A DNA stretch of 7,479 nucleotides, from contig JANYIP010000372.1 in NCBI GenBank assembly GCA_025361995.1, positions 1 to 7,479 on the forward strand, read 5' to 3'. Shown here piece by piece: positions 1 to 6,598 of the stretch; positions within the stretch are counted from its first letter, which is position 1; every line of letters starts with the position of its first letter. The stretch comes from Streptomycetales bacterium (GTDB taxonomy: Bacteria; Actinomycetota; Actinomycetes; Prado026). The notes beneath the pieces are model-generated. The model was not told where the DNA came from and did not search any database. It saw nothing but the letters and a program-made list of their open reading frames with translations. A program made the translations under genes and the position numbers.

Positions 1-467
1 GTCACAGCAGGGCTGACGAGTTGGAACGCATCCCGGTCGCCGCTGATGATCGCGACCTCGAAACCGGCCCGCTCGGCCTGGTCGGTGAGGGTGGCGATGA
101 CGTCGTCCGCCTCGAACCCCTCGGCCGTCACGACCTGGATCGAGAGTGCGGCGAGCACCTCCTGGATCAGGCTGACCTGGCCCTTGAACGCGTCGGGGGC
201 GGCCGACCGGGTGGCCTTGTACTCCGGGAACTCCTCGCTGCGGAACGTCTTGCGGCCGACGTCGAACGCGACCGCGAGGTGGGTCGGCTTCTCGTCGCGC
301 AGGGCGTTGATGAGCATCGAGGTGAAGCCGTACACCGCGTTGGTGGGCTGCCCGGTCGTCGTCGAGAAGTTCTCGACAGGGAGGGCGAAGAAGGCCCGGT
401 ACGCCAGCGAGTGCCCGTCGAGGAGCAGCAGGCGCTGGGTGGCTCCGTCGGCCGTAGGTGGGGTCAC
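1..467 (-). CDS. polA: DNA polymerase I, N-terminal 5'-3' exonuclease part (partial, runs off left edge)
   Basis: The first 155 codons of DNA polymerase I, the enzyme that removes RNA primers and fills gaps in lagging-strand synthesis and excision repair. Only the 5'-3' exonuclease (FEN-like) domain is in the window. Seen directly: the opening block LLLLDGHSLAYRAFFALP (residues 13-30), AFD at 67-69, EYKATR at 82-87, EGFEADDV at 116-123 and SGDRDAFQLV at 142-151. By analogy with Taq polymerase, the metal-binding acids are D17, D69, E119, D121, D122, D144 and D146; all are present. The start chosen is GTG at 467, giving about 12 residues before the conserved domain; a GTG further upstream in frame near 497 is possible. 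The Shine-Dalgarno match is poor (AGGA about 10 bases upstream). A stand-alone 5'-3' exonuclease cannot be fully excluded because the polymerase part lies outside, but the opening motif matches actinobacterial PolA closely. It lies 58 bases after the acetyltransferase stop. Confidence 0.93.
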   Translation of the reverse strand, partial: MTPPTADGATQRLLLLDGHSLAYRAFFALPVENFSTTTGQPTNAVYGFTSMLINALRDEKPTHLAVAFDVGRKTFRSEEFPEYKATRSAAPDAFKGQVSLIQEVLAALSIQVVTAEGFEADDVIATLTDQAERAGFEVAIISGDRDAFQLVSPAV

Positions 468-525
468 GGCGCCGATCCTAGGCCGGTCGACCGACACTCA
501 CCGACCCGCCGGTGGGTTGCCCCGC
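468..525 (-). other. Short acetyltransferase-polA gap with hairpin and palindrome
   Basis: This 58-base spacer holds a stem at 504-517 (ACCC...GGGT with one wobble pair, tight loop) just after the acetyltransferase stop, and a 10-bp perfect palindrome CGGTCGACCG at 484-493 shortly before the polA start. There is no T-tract, so termination is only a guess. I see no clear promoter elements; polA may be read from the upstream transcript or from a promoter inside the acetyltransferase gene. Confidence 0.35.
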
Positions 526-1107
526 TCAGACGCCGGTGGTCGCCCGGGACCGGATGGCCGTCCGTCGCCGCGCGAGCAGCCCAGCCCGCGCCGCCCCGCG
601 GACCGGGACCTCGAGGCCGAGGGAGCGCCGCAGGGTCGACACCGAGGCCACCCGGCGTACCGCCAGCGGGCTGAAGCCGATCTTGGCGTAGAAGCGGTTG
701 GCCTCTCGGACCTGGGGCAGCACGTTGACCGACACGTGCTCCGAGCCGATCTCGTCCGCGTACCCTGTCGCCGCCGCGACCAAGGCCCTGCCGACCCCGC
801 GCCGGTGGAACGCCGCCCGTACGTGGAGGTAGTCGATCTGGACGACCCTGGCCTCCATGAAGGGGCCGAGCGGGCGGCGGGTGAAGACGGCCATCCCGAC
901 GACCTCGCCGTCCAGCGCAGCGACCACGGCCCGGCAGGAGTCGTCGCCGTCCATCTCGGCCATCACCTGACGCAGCCGGGCCTCCGAGGGCATCGGAGCC
1001 AACGCGCCGCTGCGCCCGGTGTACTGGCGCAGCTCCTCCCACATCTCGAGCACGGCCTCGGTGTCGGCGGTGGTCAACGGGCGCACCACCACATGGACTC
1101 GGGGCAC
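526..1107 (-). CDS. GNAT-family N-acetyltransferase
   Basis: A 193-residue member of the GNAT superfamily, which moves an acetyl group from acetyl-CoA to an amine; the substrate cannot be told from sequence. Seen: an N-terminal strand VVVRPLTTADTEAVLEMWEE (residues 6-25), central strands VVAALDGEVVGMAVF (61-75), motif A IDYLHVRAAFHRRGVGRALV (91-110) with the HRRGVG pyrophosphate-binding loop at 101-106, and motif B REANRFYAKIGFSPLA (134-149) typical of the acetyl-CoA fold. The last 40 or so residues are Arg- and Ala-rich and lie beyond the usual domain. The start is GTG at 1107, supported by AGGAGAG seven to thirteen bases back (1111-1117). It sits between the liv terminator and polA, so it is probably its own unit or is co-transcribed with polA, not part of the importer operon. 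Confidence 0.88.
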   Translation of the reverse strand: MPRVHVVVRPLTTADTEAVLEMWEELRQYTGRSGALAPMPSEARLRQVMAEMDGDDSCRAVVAALDGEVVGMAVFTRRPLGPFMEARVVQIDYLHVRAAFHRRGVGRALVAAATGYADEIGSEHVSVNVLPQVREANRFYAKIGFSPLAVRRVASVSTLRRSLGLEVPVRGAARAGLLARRRTAIRSRATTGV

Positions 1108-1110
1108 GGT

Positions 1111-1117
1111 CTCTCCT
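1111..1117 (-). promoter_or_regulatory. Ribosome binding site of the acetyltransferase gene
   Basis: AGGAGAG lies three bases before the GTG codon at 1107. It is the strongest Shine-Dalgarno match nearby and decides this GTG as the start over ATG or GTG codons in other frames. Confidence 0.7.
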
Positions 1118-1126
1118 TCGCGACAT

Positions 1127-1138
1127 GCCTGATCAGGC
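1127..1138. promoter_or_regulatory. 12-bp perfect palindrome upstream of the acetyltransferase gene
   Basis: GCCTGATCAGGC is fully self-complementary and lies 20 bases upstream of the acetyltransferase GTG, next to a second small inverted repeat (GGCGG, 3-base loop, CCGCC at 1136-1148). Position and symmetry fit an operator for a dimeric repressor or a 5' leader stem. No protein is known to me that binds this exact site. Confidence 0.3.
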
Positions 1139-1160
1139 GGCGTCCGCCGTCACAGGACCG

Positions 1161-1184
1161 AAAGAAGGCTCCCCCCGGAGGAGC
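1161..1184 (-). terminator. Likely intrinsic terminator of the liv operon
   Basis: On the minus strand a 17-base hairpin (1184-1168, GCTCCTC / GGGGAGC arms with one T-G wobble and a 3-base loop) is followed directly by CTTCTTTC, a short pyrimidine/T-rich tail. It starts 69 bases after the livF stop and lies ahead of the acetyltransferase gene, where an operon end is expected. The T-run is imperfect, as is common in high-GC actinobacteria. Confidence 0.55.
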
Positions 1185-1252
1185 TGCTAGGGGCAGACAA
1201 TACGACTCCTGAGCCCCAGCCGCACCAACTCCCACAAACTCCCCGGACGCGC

Positions 1253-1993
1253 TCAGCCGCCGAGGTAGGCATTGACGACCTCAGGGTCCTTGGCGAGGTC
1301 GGATGCCTTGCCCGAGAGCTTGAGCGACCCTGACTCGAGGACGTACGCACGATCCGCGATCCGCAGCGCCGCCAGCGCGTTCTGCTCGACCAGCAGGATC
1401 GTGGTCCCTTGCTCGCGGATCGTCGCGATGGTGTCGAAGATCAGGTCGACCAGCACCGGCGCCAAGCCCATCGACGGCTCGTCCAGCAGCAGCAGCTTGG
1501 GGCGCCCAATCAGCGCTCGGCCTACCGCGAGCATCTGCTGCTCGCCCCCGGACATCGTGCCGGCCTTCTGCGCGATGCGCTCCTGCAGCCGCGGGAAGAG
1601 GGTCAGGACCCGCTCCTTGTCCGACGCGATGCCGTCCTTGTCCTTGCGCAGGAAGGCGCCCAGGTCGAGGTTCTCCTCGACCGTCATGCGCGGGAAGATC
1701 CGCCGGCCCTCAGGTGACTGGCAGATCCCGCGTCCCACGATCTCGTGCCCCGCCACCCCGTTGATCGGGCGGCCGAGGAAGGTGATGGAGCCCTTCTTCG
1801 GCTTCAGCAGCCCCGAGATGGTCCGCAGCGTCGTCGACTTGCCGGCGCCGTTGGAACCGATGAGCGTGACGATCTCGCCGTGGTTGACTGTCAGCGACAG
1901 CCCCTTCACCGCCGCGATGTTGCCGTAGTAGACGTGCATGTCCTCGATGGACAGCATCAGTCCGCCGGCCGCCTCGGTCATCACGTCGCTCAT
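1253..1993 (-). CDS. livF: Branched-chain amino acid ABC transporter, ATP-binding protein LivF
   Basis: A 246-residue cytoplasmic ATPase subunit, one of two that power the Liv importer. Seen in order: Walker A GSNGAGKST (46-54), Q-loop Q92 in CQSPEGRRIFP, signature MSGGEQQ (147-153), Walker B LLLLDEP (167-173), and the family-typical C-terminus AYLGG. At the switch position there is Gln in LLVEQN (Q204) rather than His; this is usual for LivF and is not a defect. Length fits the family (about 235-250). The start is ATG at 1993, whose first bases overlap the livG TGA in an ATGA arrangement, pointing to translational coupling; a second ATG four codons on (1981) is an alternative. It is the last gene of the operon, followed by a probable terminator. 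Ligand assignment to branched-chain amino acids is by family; related systems carry other amino acids, amides or urea. Confidence 0.95.
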   Translation of the reverse strand: MSDVMTEAAGGLMLSIEDMHVYYGNIAAVKGLSLTVNHGEIVTLIGSNGAGKSTTLRTISGLLKPKKGSITFLGRPINGVAGHEIVGRGICQSPEGRRIFPRMTVEENLDLGAFLRKDKDGIASDKERVLTLFPRLQERIAQKAGTMSGGEQQMLAVGRALIGRPKLLLLDEPSMGLAPVLVDLIFDTIATIREQGTTILLVEQNALAALRIADRAYVLESGSLKLSGKASDLAKDPEVVNAYLGG

Positions 1994-2802
1994 ACCTCGC
2001 TCGCCTCCGCGCCGGACTTGCCCAGGTACGCCTCGATGACTCGCTGGTTGGACTTGATGTCGGCGGGCCCGCCCTCGGCGATCTTCTCGCCGCGGTCCAG
2101 CACGGTGATCCGCTCGGACACCCGCATCACGACGCTCATGTCGTGCTCGATGAGCAGGACCGCGAGCTTCTTCTCCGTCCGGACCCGGTGCACGAACTCG
2201 ACGAAGCGGGCCGACTCCTGCGGGTTCATACCGGCGGTGGGCTCGTCGAGGAGCAGCACCCGAGGCTTGAGCGCGAGCGCCCGAGCGACCTCGAGCCGGC
2301 GCTGGTCGCCGTACGACAGGTTGCGGGCGTACTCGCCGCGGGTGTGGTTGATACCGACGAAGTCGAGGAGGTCGACGGCGACCTCGCGCGCCTCCTTCTC
2401 CTCGCGGCGCTGCTTGGGCAGGCCGAAGACGGTCGAGAAGATCCCCGCCCTCATGTGCGAGTGCATCGCCACCATCACGTTCTCCTCGGCCGTCATCAGG
2501 CCGAACAGGCGGATGTTCTGGAAGGTACGCGCCATGCCCCACGAGGCGATCTTGTGCGGTGGCTGACCGGTGATGTCGCGGTCGCCGAAGCGGACATCCC
2601 CGCTGGTGGGGGTGTAGAGGCCGGTGAGCACGTTGAAGAAGGTCGTCTTGCCGGCGCCGTTGGGACCGATCAAGCTGACGATCGACTGGTCCGGGATGGT
2701 GAAGCTCACGTCGTTGACCGCCACCAGGCCGCCGAAGACGACCGAGATGTTGTCGGCGGTGAGCGCGTTCGACACCGGCCCGGTGCCGAGGTCCGCGCTC
2801 AC
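1990..2802 (-). CDS. livG: Branched-chain amino acid ABC transporter, ATP-binding protein LivG
   Basis: A 270-residue ATPase partner of LivF. Seen: Walker A GPNGAGKTT (46-54), Q-loop Q95 in ARTFQNIRLF, signature LSYGDQRRLE (162-171), Walker B VLLLDEP (182-188) with catalytic E187, and the switch His H220 in LLIEHDM. The charged insertion at about 113-140 (SHMRAG...KQRREEKEARE) between Q-loop and signature is typical of LivG and absent from LivF. Because LivF lacks the switch His and LivG has it, the two ATP sites are probably unequal (inference from the family). The start is GTG at 2802, overlapping the livM TGA by four bases (GTGA), with the purine-rich site GAGGGGGAG at 2808-2816 correctly spaced. 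ATP-binding folds and signature are intact. Confidence 0.95.
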   Translation of the reverse strand: MSADLGTGPVSNALTADNISVVFGGLVAVNDVSFTIPDQSIVSLIGPNGAGKTTFFNVLTGLYTPTSGDVRFGDRDITGQPPHKIASWGMARTFQNIRLFGLMTAEENVMVAMHSHMRAGIFSTVFGLPKQRREEKEAREVAVDLLDFVGINHTRGEYARNLSYGDQRRLEVARALALKPRVLLLDEPTAGMNPQESARFVEFVHRVRTEKKLAVLLIEHDMSVVMRVSERITVLDRGEKIAEGGPADIKSNQRVIEAYLGKSGAEASEV

Positions 2803-4022
2803 GCAGACTCCCCCTCGAGGTCGGCCCCGACGGATTCGACATCGGTTCGGCTCGGCTCGCGCAACAGCAGCTTGGTTCGGCTCTCAGGGAGCAGGCCTTC
2901 CCTTCGGAAGAGCATCATCAGCACCAGGATCAGCCCGAACATCAGGTAGTTGTACGACGGGAAGTCCCAAGATGTCCCGAAAGTCGAGTTGAAGGTGCTG
3001 CCGACCTGCTTGAGTCCGTTGGCGTTGATCCAGGACAGGACCAGCGCACCGATCATCACGCCCCAGACGTTGCCCATGCCGCCGAGGACGACCATCGCCA
3101 GCAACGTGATCGAGATGCTGAAGTCGAAGCTGTCCGGCAGGACACCGCCCACGTGCTCGGCGAACGCGACCCCGCCGAGCCCGCCGGCGACCGCACCCAC
3201 GGCGTAGGCCGCGAGCTTGGTCCGCATCAGCGGGACGCCCATCATGCTGGCAGCCAGCTCGTCCTCCCGGATCGCCAGCCAGGCCCGCCCCAGCCGGCCG
3301 ACGCGCAGCCGCAGGCAGACGAAGATCACGAAGGCAGCGATGGCCGCGAAGACGGCGAACTGCCAGTCGAGGTCGAAGGGACCGAGCTTCCACGGCCCGA
3401 TCGTGATGGGGTCCACGGGGGTGATGCCGCGCTCGCCGTGGGTGAAGTCGAAACCACCGCTCCCGCTGAGTGTCCCGAGGTGGTCCCCGTTCTTGAAGAA
3501 CTGGGGGATGATCTCGCCGAAGCCAAGGGTCACGAGCGCGAGGTAGTCACTCTTGAGCCGCAGCGTCGGGGCACCGATCAGGATGCCCATCAGCGCGGTC
3601 AGGATCGCCGCCGCGACCAGCACCAGCCAGAAGTTGATGTGGATGCCTGGCGTGCCGGCCGCCGGAGAGCCGAAGATGTCGATCTTCAGGTTGTAGAACT
3701 GGCCGGAGATGAGCCACCCCGCGGTGTACCCGCCGATCGCCCAGAAGGCGACGTAGCCGAGGTCGAGCAGCCCAGCGAACCCGACGACGATGTTGAGGCC
3801 CAGCGCACAGATCATCCAGACCATGCACTCGTCGACCACTGAGAGCGGGAGCCACGAGTTCACGAACGTGTTGATGTTGGCGTTCAGGCTGGGCAGCACC
3901 CAGTGGTACGTCACGAAGATCAGCACGGCAGCGGTGCCGAACCCGATGGCCCAGCGGGCGTTGTGGGTGAGCCGCCCGTGCTCACGGGTCTCAGGCGGGC
4001 CGACAAGCTCCGCAGTAGCCAT
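2799..4022 (-). CDS. livM: Branched-chain amino acid ABC transporter, permease LivM
   Basis: A 407-residue inner-membrane permease. A hydrophilic N-tail (1-22) is followed by hydrophobic segments near 23-45, 62-84, 88-106, 131-150, 160-175, 221-238, 268-288, 303-333 and 357-371. The cytoplasmic coupling loop GRAWLAIREDELAASMMGV (245-263) is the characteristic permease loop that contacts the ATPases, and the block LAMVVLGGMGNVWGVMIGA (308-326) is also typical. The tail (393-407) is acidic. The start is ATG at 4022, two bases after the livH TAG, with AGAAGG about eight bases upstream inside the livH end; the frame stays open upstream to 4118, but that part overlaps livH and does not resemble the family. 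Length is close to E. coli LivM (about 425). It pairs with LivH. Confidence 0.94.
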   Translation of the reverse strand: MATAELVGPPETREHGRLTHNARWAIGFGTAAVLIFVTYHWVLPSLNANINTFVNSWLPLSVVDECMVWMICALGLNIVVGFAGLLDLGYVAFWAIGGYTAGWLISGQFYNLKIDIFGSPAAGTPGIHINFWLVLVAAAILTALMGILIGAPTLRLKSDYLALVTLGFGEIIPQFFKNGDHLGTLSGSGGFDFTHGERGITPVDPITIGPWKLGPFDLDWQFAVFAAIAAFVIFVCLRLRVGRLGRAWLAIREDELAASMMGVPLMRTKLAAYAVGAVAGGLGGVAFAEHVGGVLPDSFDFSISITLLAMVVLGGMGNVWGVMIGALVLSWINANGLKQVGSTFNSTFGTSWDFPSYNYLMFGLILVLMMLFRREGLLPESRTKLLLREPSRTDVESVGADLEGESA

Positions 4023-4024
4023 GG

Positions 4025-5074
4025 CTACACCTTCTCTGTTGTCGGTTTGCCGAGTATGCCTTCGGGCTTGAACACCATCAGCAAGATCAGGACGGTGAAC
4101 ACGACCGACTGCGACCACAGCTGGCCGAGCAGCGGGAGCCCGTCGTTCAGACCCTGGATCAGGCCGATGAGCAGGCCACCGAGGACCGCACCGACCAGGT
4201 TGCCGATGCCGCCCAGCACCGCCGCGGTGAAGGCGATGAGCCCCAGCTGCTGACCAAGGTTGTAGCTGGTCGTGCCCACCGTCTGCTCGTACATCAGACC
4301 GGCCGCGCCGGCGAGCGCGCCGCCGAGGGCGAACGTGAACGAGATGGTCCGGTTGACGTTGACACCCATCAGCCGGGCGGCGTCCTGGTCCTGCGCCGTG
4401 GCGCGCATCGCCTTGCCCTGCCGGGTGCGCTGCACGATGAAGGTCATGAGGAGCAGCAGTGGCGCGGTCACCGCGATGACGACCAGGAAGGCCTGGTTGA
4501 TCTGCACGCTGCCGATGTTGAACGACGCCGCCGGCAGCGCGCTGGGGTGCTGCTTGGGCGTCGAGCCGTGGAAGTGCAGCGCGATGTTCTGCAGGATGAA
4601 GGAGACGCCGACCGCCGTGATCAGCGGTGCCAGCTTGGGCGCACGTCTCAGTCGCCGGTACGCGAGGAACTCGATGATCACGTTGAGCGTCGCGCAGGCG
4701 GCCATCACCACGACGAGGGTGAAGACGAGGCCGAGCCAGCCGGTCAGGCTCGAGTGGTCGACGCCGAGCTTGCTGAGCACGAGCGCGCTCATCATCGTGC
4801 CGAGCATGAAGAGGTCGCCGTGGGCGAAGTTGATCAGCTCGATGATGCCGTACACCAGGGTGTAGCCCAGGGCGATCAGTGCGTAGAGGGTGCCGTTCTC
4901 CAGCCCGTCGAGCGCTGCCGAGAAGAACTGGCTCGGCGACTTGATGAACTTCGTCAGCATCCAGTAGGCGACGAGCGCCAGCATCAGGTAGCCGAGGTAC
5001 TTCTGGAGGAACGCTGACGGCGACATCTTCCGCCGTCTGGTCACCCTCGCCCGAGCCACCAAGGTTCCAGCCAT
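4025..5074 (-). CDS. livH: Branched-chain amino acid ABC transporter, permease LivH
   Basis: A 349-residue inner-membrane permease. Seen: a basic N-tail (RARVTRRRK, 8-16), an extra hydrophobic segment (about 26-42), then the family core beginning at GLENGTLYALIALGYTLVYG (57-76) and the hallmark INFAHGDLFMLG (81-92). The coupling loop GKAMRATAQDQDAARLMGV (220-238) is followed by GGALAGAAG (251-259) and AAVLGGIGNLVGAVLGG (284-300). The C-terminus MVFKPEGILG is typical. E. coli LivH is about 308 residues; the surplus here is the N-terminal part. The start is ATG at 5074, with AGGAAGG five bases upstream. ATG at 5026 (M17) would drop the Arg-rich tail but has a poorer site. It is the first gene of the tightly packed livHMGF block and follows livK after a 166-base gap that holds a strong hairpin. 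Confidence 0.94.
   Translation of the reverse strand: MAGTLVARARVTRRRKMSPSAFLQKYLGYLMLALVAYWMLTKFIKSPSQFFSAALDGLENGTLYALIALGYTLVYGIIELINFAHGDLFMLGTMMSALVLSKLGVDHSSLTGWLGLVFTLVVVMAACATLNVIIEFLAYRRLRRAPKLAPLITAVGVSFILQNIALHFHGSTPKQHPSALPAASFNIGSVQINQAFLVVIAVTAPLLLLMTFIVQRTRQGKAMRATAQDQDAARLMGVNVNRTISFTFALGGALAGAAGLMYEQTVGTTSYNLGQQLGLIAFTAAVLGGIGNLVGAVLGGLLIGLIQGLNDGLPLLGQLWSQSVVFTVLILLMVFKPEGILGKPTTEKV
4030..4036 (-). promoter_or_regulatory. Ribosome binding site of livM
   Basis: GAGAAGG lies within the last codons of livH, seven bases before ATG 4022. It supports the short LivM start over in-frame upstream codons and implies that livM translation is tied to livH. Confidence 0.6.
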
Positions 5075-5079
5075 GGCCA

Positions 5080-5086
5080 CCTTCCT
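5080..5086 (-). promoter_or_regulatory. Ribosome binding site of livH
   Basis: AGGAAGG, five bases before ATG 5074. It is a strong match and decides this start over the in-frame ATG at 5026 and over upstream in-frame codons to 5119. Confidence 0.7.
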
Positions 5087-5146
5087 ACCAGCGCAGCGAG
5101 GTGCTCGGGGGACGATCAAGAAGTTCGACGAGTTGCGCCAGATGCA

Positions 5147-5188
5147 CTGGAGCGGGGACGCAACGCGTGCGTCACGTCCCCGCTCCAG
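5147..5188 (-). promoter_or_regulatory. Perfect 14-bp inverted repeat between livK and livH (possible attenuator or mRNA-stabilising hairpin)
   Basis: Arms CTGGAGCGGGGACG (5147-5160) and CGTCCCCGCTCCAG (5175-5188) are perfect complements around a 14-base loop. The loop holds part of a second repeat: GACGCA (5157-5162) and TGCGTC (5168-5173). The stem can therefore extend in another register: 11 outer pairs, then five inner pairs with a 5-base bulge. It begins 52 bases past the livK stop and ends 72 bases before livH. There is no T-run on either strand, so full termination is not shown. By analogy with other importers, it could end part of the transcripts or protect the livK 3' end so that more binding protein than permease is made. 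Confidence 0.6.
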
Positions 5189-5240
5189 CTGCTAGCCGTG
5201 CATGTGGTGCCCGATCAGCAAGAGGTGCTCTGTGCGTCGG

Positions 5241-6509
5241 TCAGGAAACCGGCCACGCCTTGAGGAAGCCCTCCTGGTTGTTCATGAGCTGCAGGATCGA
5301 GATGTCCTTGGCGTTCACGTCGCCGGTCTTCGGGTCGATGATCAGCTCCTTGCCGAGCACCGAGTCGGTCGCGGAGATCGTGATCCCTGCGCCGCCGAAC
5401 ACCTGCTTGAGAACACCTGCACGGGTCCCGTCCGAGCCAGCGATGGCCTTGACGATGACCTGGACCGCGGCCACACCGTACAGGGCGTAGTCGGTCGTGG
5501 GGTCGGATCCGTACTTTGCCTTGTAGGCGGTGAGCAGCTTGGCGCCCGCGCCTCCGCCGGCCACCAGCTGAGAGGTCGACAGACCCGCGAACGACAGGTA
5601 CATGCCCTGACCCTCGGCGAGCTTGTCCAGGTCCGGGTAGCCGGTGAAGCCGTCCGGGCCGATCAGCTTGACTGCCGTGTTGTCACCAAGGACGGCGACC
5701 TTGTCCTTGACGAGCTGGCCACCGTTGTTGTCGAAGATGCCCGCGATGTAGATGCAGTCGGGGCCCAGCGCCTTGATGCTCGTGAACAGCGCCTTGTAGT
5801 TCGGCTGCTTGGCGTCCCAGGCCTGGTTGCCGAGGATCGTGATGCCCTGCTTGGTGGCCTCGTCCTGGAACGCCTTGCCGACGCCCTGGCCGTAGGTCTC
5901 GTTGTCGTTGAGGATGTAGCACTTCTTGACGCCCAGGTCCTTGGCCGCGAACTGCGCAGCCGCCGAGCCCTGGTAGTCGTCGGTAGTGATGACACGTGCG
6001 TAGTTGCGCGTGCCCTTGGGGTAGTACTTGTCCGGCTCTCCCGGGTCCCAGGACTTCGTCAGACCCGGGTTGGTGTTCGCGTGCGACACCATGAGCATGC
6101 CGCCCCCGGGCGCCTGTTCGAGGACAGGGACCTCGATCTTGGCGCAGCCCGAGTTGTAGGTGCCCATGACGGCGACCTCGTTCGCGTTGGCCACGTGGGC
6201 CTGCGCGTTGGCCGCGCACGCACCCGCGTCCCACTTGCCGGCTGCAGCGGTCGAGTCGTCGTAGTTCTTCAGCACGAGCGTGTAGGGCCCGGCCTTGTAG
6301 TGGATCGAGTCGAGGTAGAGCTTGATCGCGTTGATCGTCGACTCCGAGGCGCTCTTGGAAGCACCCTGGAGGGGAAGGTCGGTCGAGATGACCAGTGTCT
6401 TGCCTGTGCCGCCGGTGCTGCCTGTGCCGGTGCTCGACGTGCTGGCGCATGCAGCGGCGAGGAGCGCAACGCCGGTCAGGGCGGCTGCGAGCTTGATCGG
6501 CTTCGCCAT
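5241..6509 (-). CDS. livK: Branched-chain amino acid ABC transporter, lipoprotein substrate-binding protein LivK
   Basis: A 422-residue extracytoplasmic binding protein (Peripla_BP_6 type) that captures the ligand and hands it to LivHM. Seen: a lipoprotein signal peptide with basic start MAKPIK, hydrophobic core LAAALTGVALLAAA and lipobox Cys C21. A low-complexity Ser/Thr/Gly linker follows (22-37), then the mature start TLVISTDLPLQGASKSAS (38-55). Other family blocks are YARVITTDDYQGSAAAQF (170-187), YILNDNETYGQGVGKAF (198-214), and DCIYIAGIFDNNGGQLV (251-267). Four further Cys (98, 122, 197, 252) could form disulfides outside the cell. The start is ATG at 6509 with GAGAGGG five bases upstream. 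It is the first gene of the operon, with its own upstream region. The ligand is assigned by family and operon only; other amino acids or amides are possible. Confidence 0.93.
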   Translation of the reverse strand: MAKPIKLAAALTGVALLAAACASTSSTGTGSTGGTGKTLVISTDLPLQGASKSASESTINAIKLYLDSIHYKAGPYTLVLKNYDDSTAAAGKWDAGACAANAQAHVANANEVAVMGTYNSGCAKIEVPVLEQAPGGGMLMVSHANTNPGLTKSWDPGEPDKYYPKGTRNYARVITTDDYQGSAAAQFAAKDLGVKKCYILNDNETYGQGVGKAFQDEATKQGITILGNQAWDAKQPNYKALFTSIKALGPDCIYIAGIFDNNGGQLVKDKVAVLGDNTAVKLIGPDGFTGYPDLDKLAEGQGMYLSFAGLSTSQLVAGGGAGAKLLTAYKAKYGSDPTTDYALYGVAAVQVIVKAIAGSDGTRAGVLKQVFGGAGITISATDSVLGKELIIDPKTGDVNAKDISILQLMNNQEGFLKAWPVS

Positions 6510-6514
6510 CGTGT

Positions 6515-6521
6515 CCCTCTC
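6515..6521 (-). promoter_or_regulatory. Ribosome binding site of livK
   Basis: GAGAGGG, five bases before ATG 6509. It selects this start, which also gives a proper lipoprotein signal peptide; upstream in-frame starts would add a charged tail (PETDERD) in front of it. Confidence 0.7.
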
Positions 6522-6570
6522 ATCAGTTTCCGGCCCGCGCAGCAACTGCCACGCAAGCGCTGGACCTGCG

Positions 6571-6598
6571 GGAGTATGCCACGGGCACGAAACGTCAA
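6571..6598 (-). promoter_or_regulatory. Possible livK promoter
   Basis: On the minus strand TTGACG (6598-6593) matches a -35 element well. Downstream, CATACT (6578-6573, 14-base spacer) or TACTCC (6576-6571, 16-base spacer) could serve as -10, but neither is a good match at ideal spacing. It lies about 60-90 bases before the livK start, in the 179-base gap that follows the upstream binding-protein gene. The spacer contains the small inverted repeat TGCC-CGT-GGCA (6577-6587), which could be an operator. Treat this as a candidate only. Confidence 0.3.

Noticed and set aside
464..1126. A second minus-strand frame of 220 codons over the acetyltransferase gene
   Set aside because: It is an out-of-frame reading of the GNAT gene and is Arg/Gly/Pro-rich without motifs. 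The other frame has clear GNAT motifs and a strong ribosome binding site.
46..1212. A 388-codon plus-strand frame across polA and the acetyltransferase gene
   Set aside because: It runs antisense through two recognisable genes and their gap; its composition (Arg, His, Pro, Ala) is that of a shadow frame.
1994..2842. Upstream extension of the livF frame through livG
   Set aside because: The frame is open by chance across livG in another reading frame. Family homology starts after ATG 1993, which overlaps the livG stop.
2143..2949. Plus-strand frames opposite livG and livM
   Set aside because: They are antisense to intact ATPase and permease genes and are made of the same charged low-complexity residues as other shadows.
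6523..6552. A 9-codon leader peptide (VAVAARAGN) before livK as an attenuator
   Set aside because: It has only two Val and no Leu or Ile codons, only a weak upstream ribosome binding site, and no terminator/antiterminator pair follows it.
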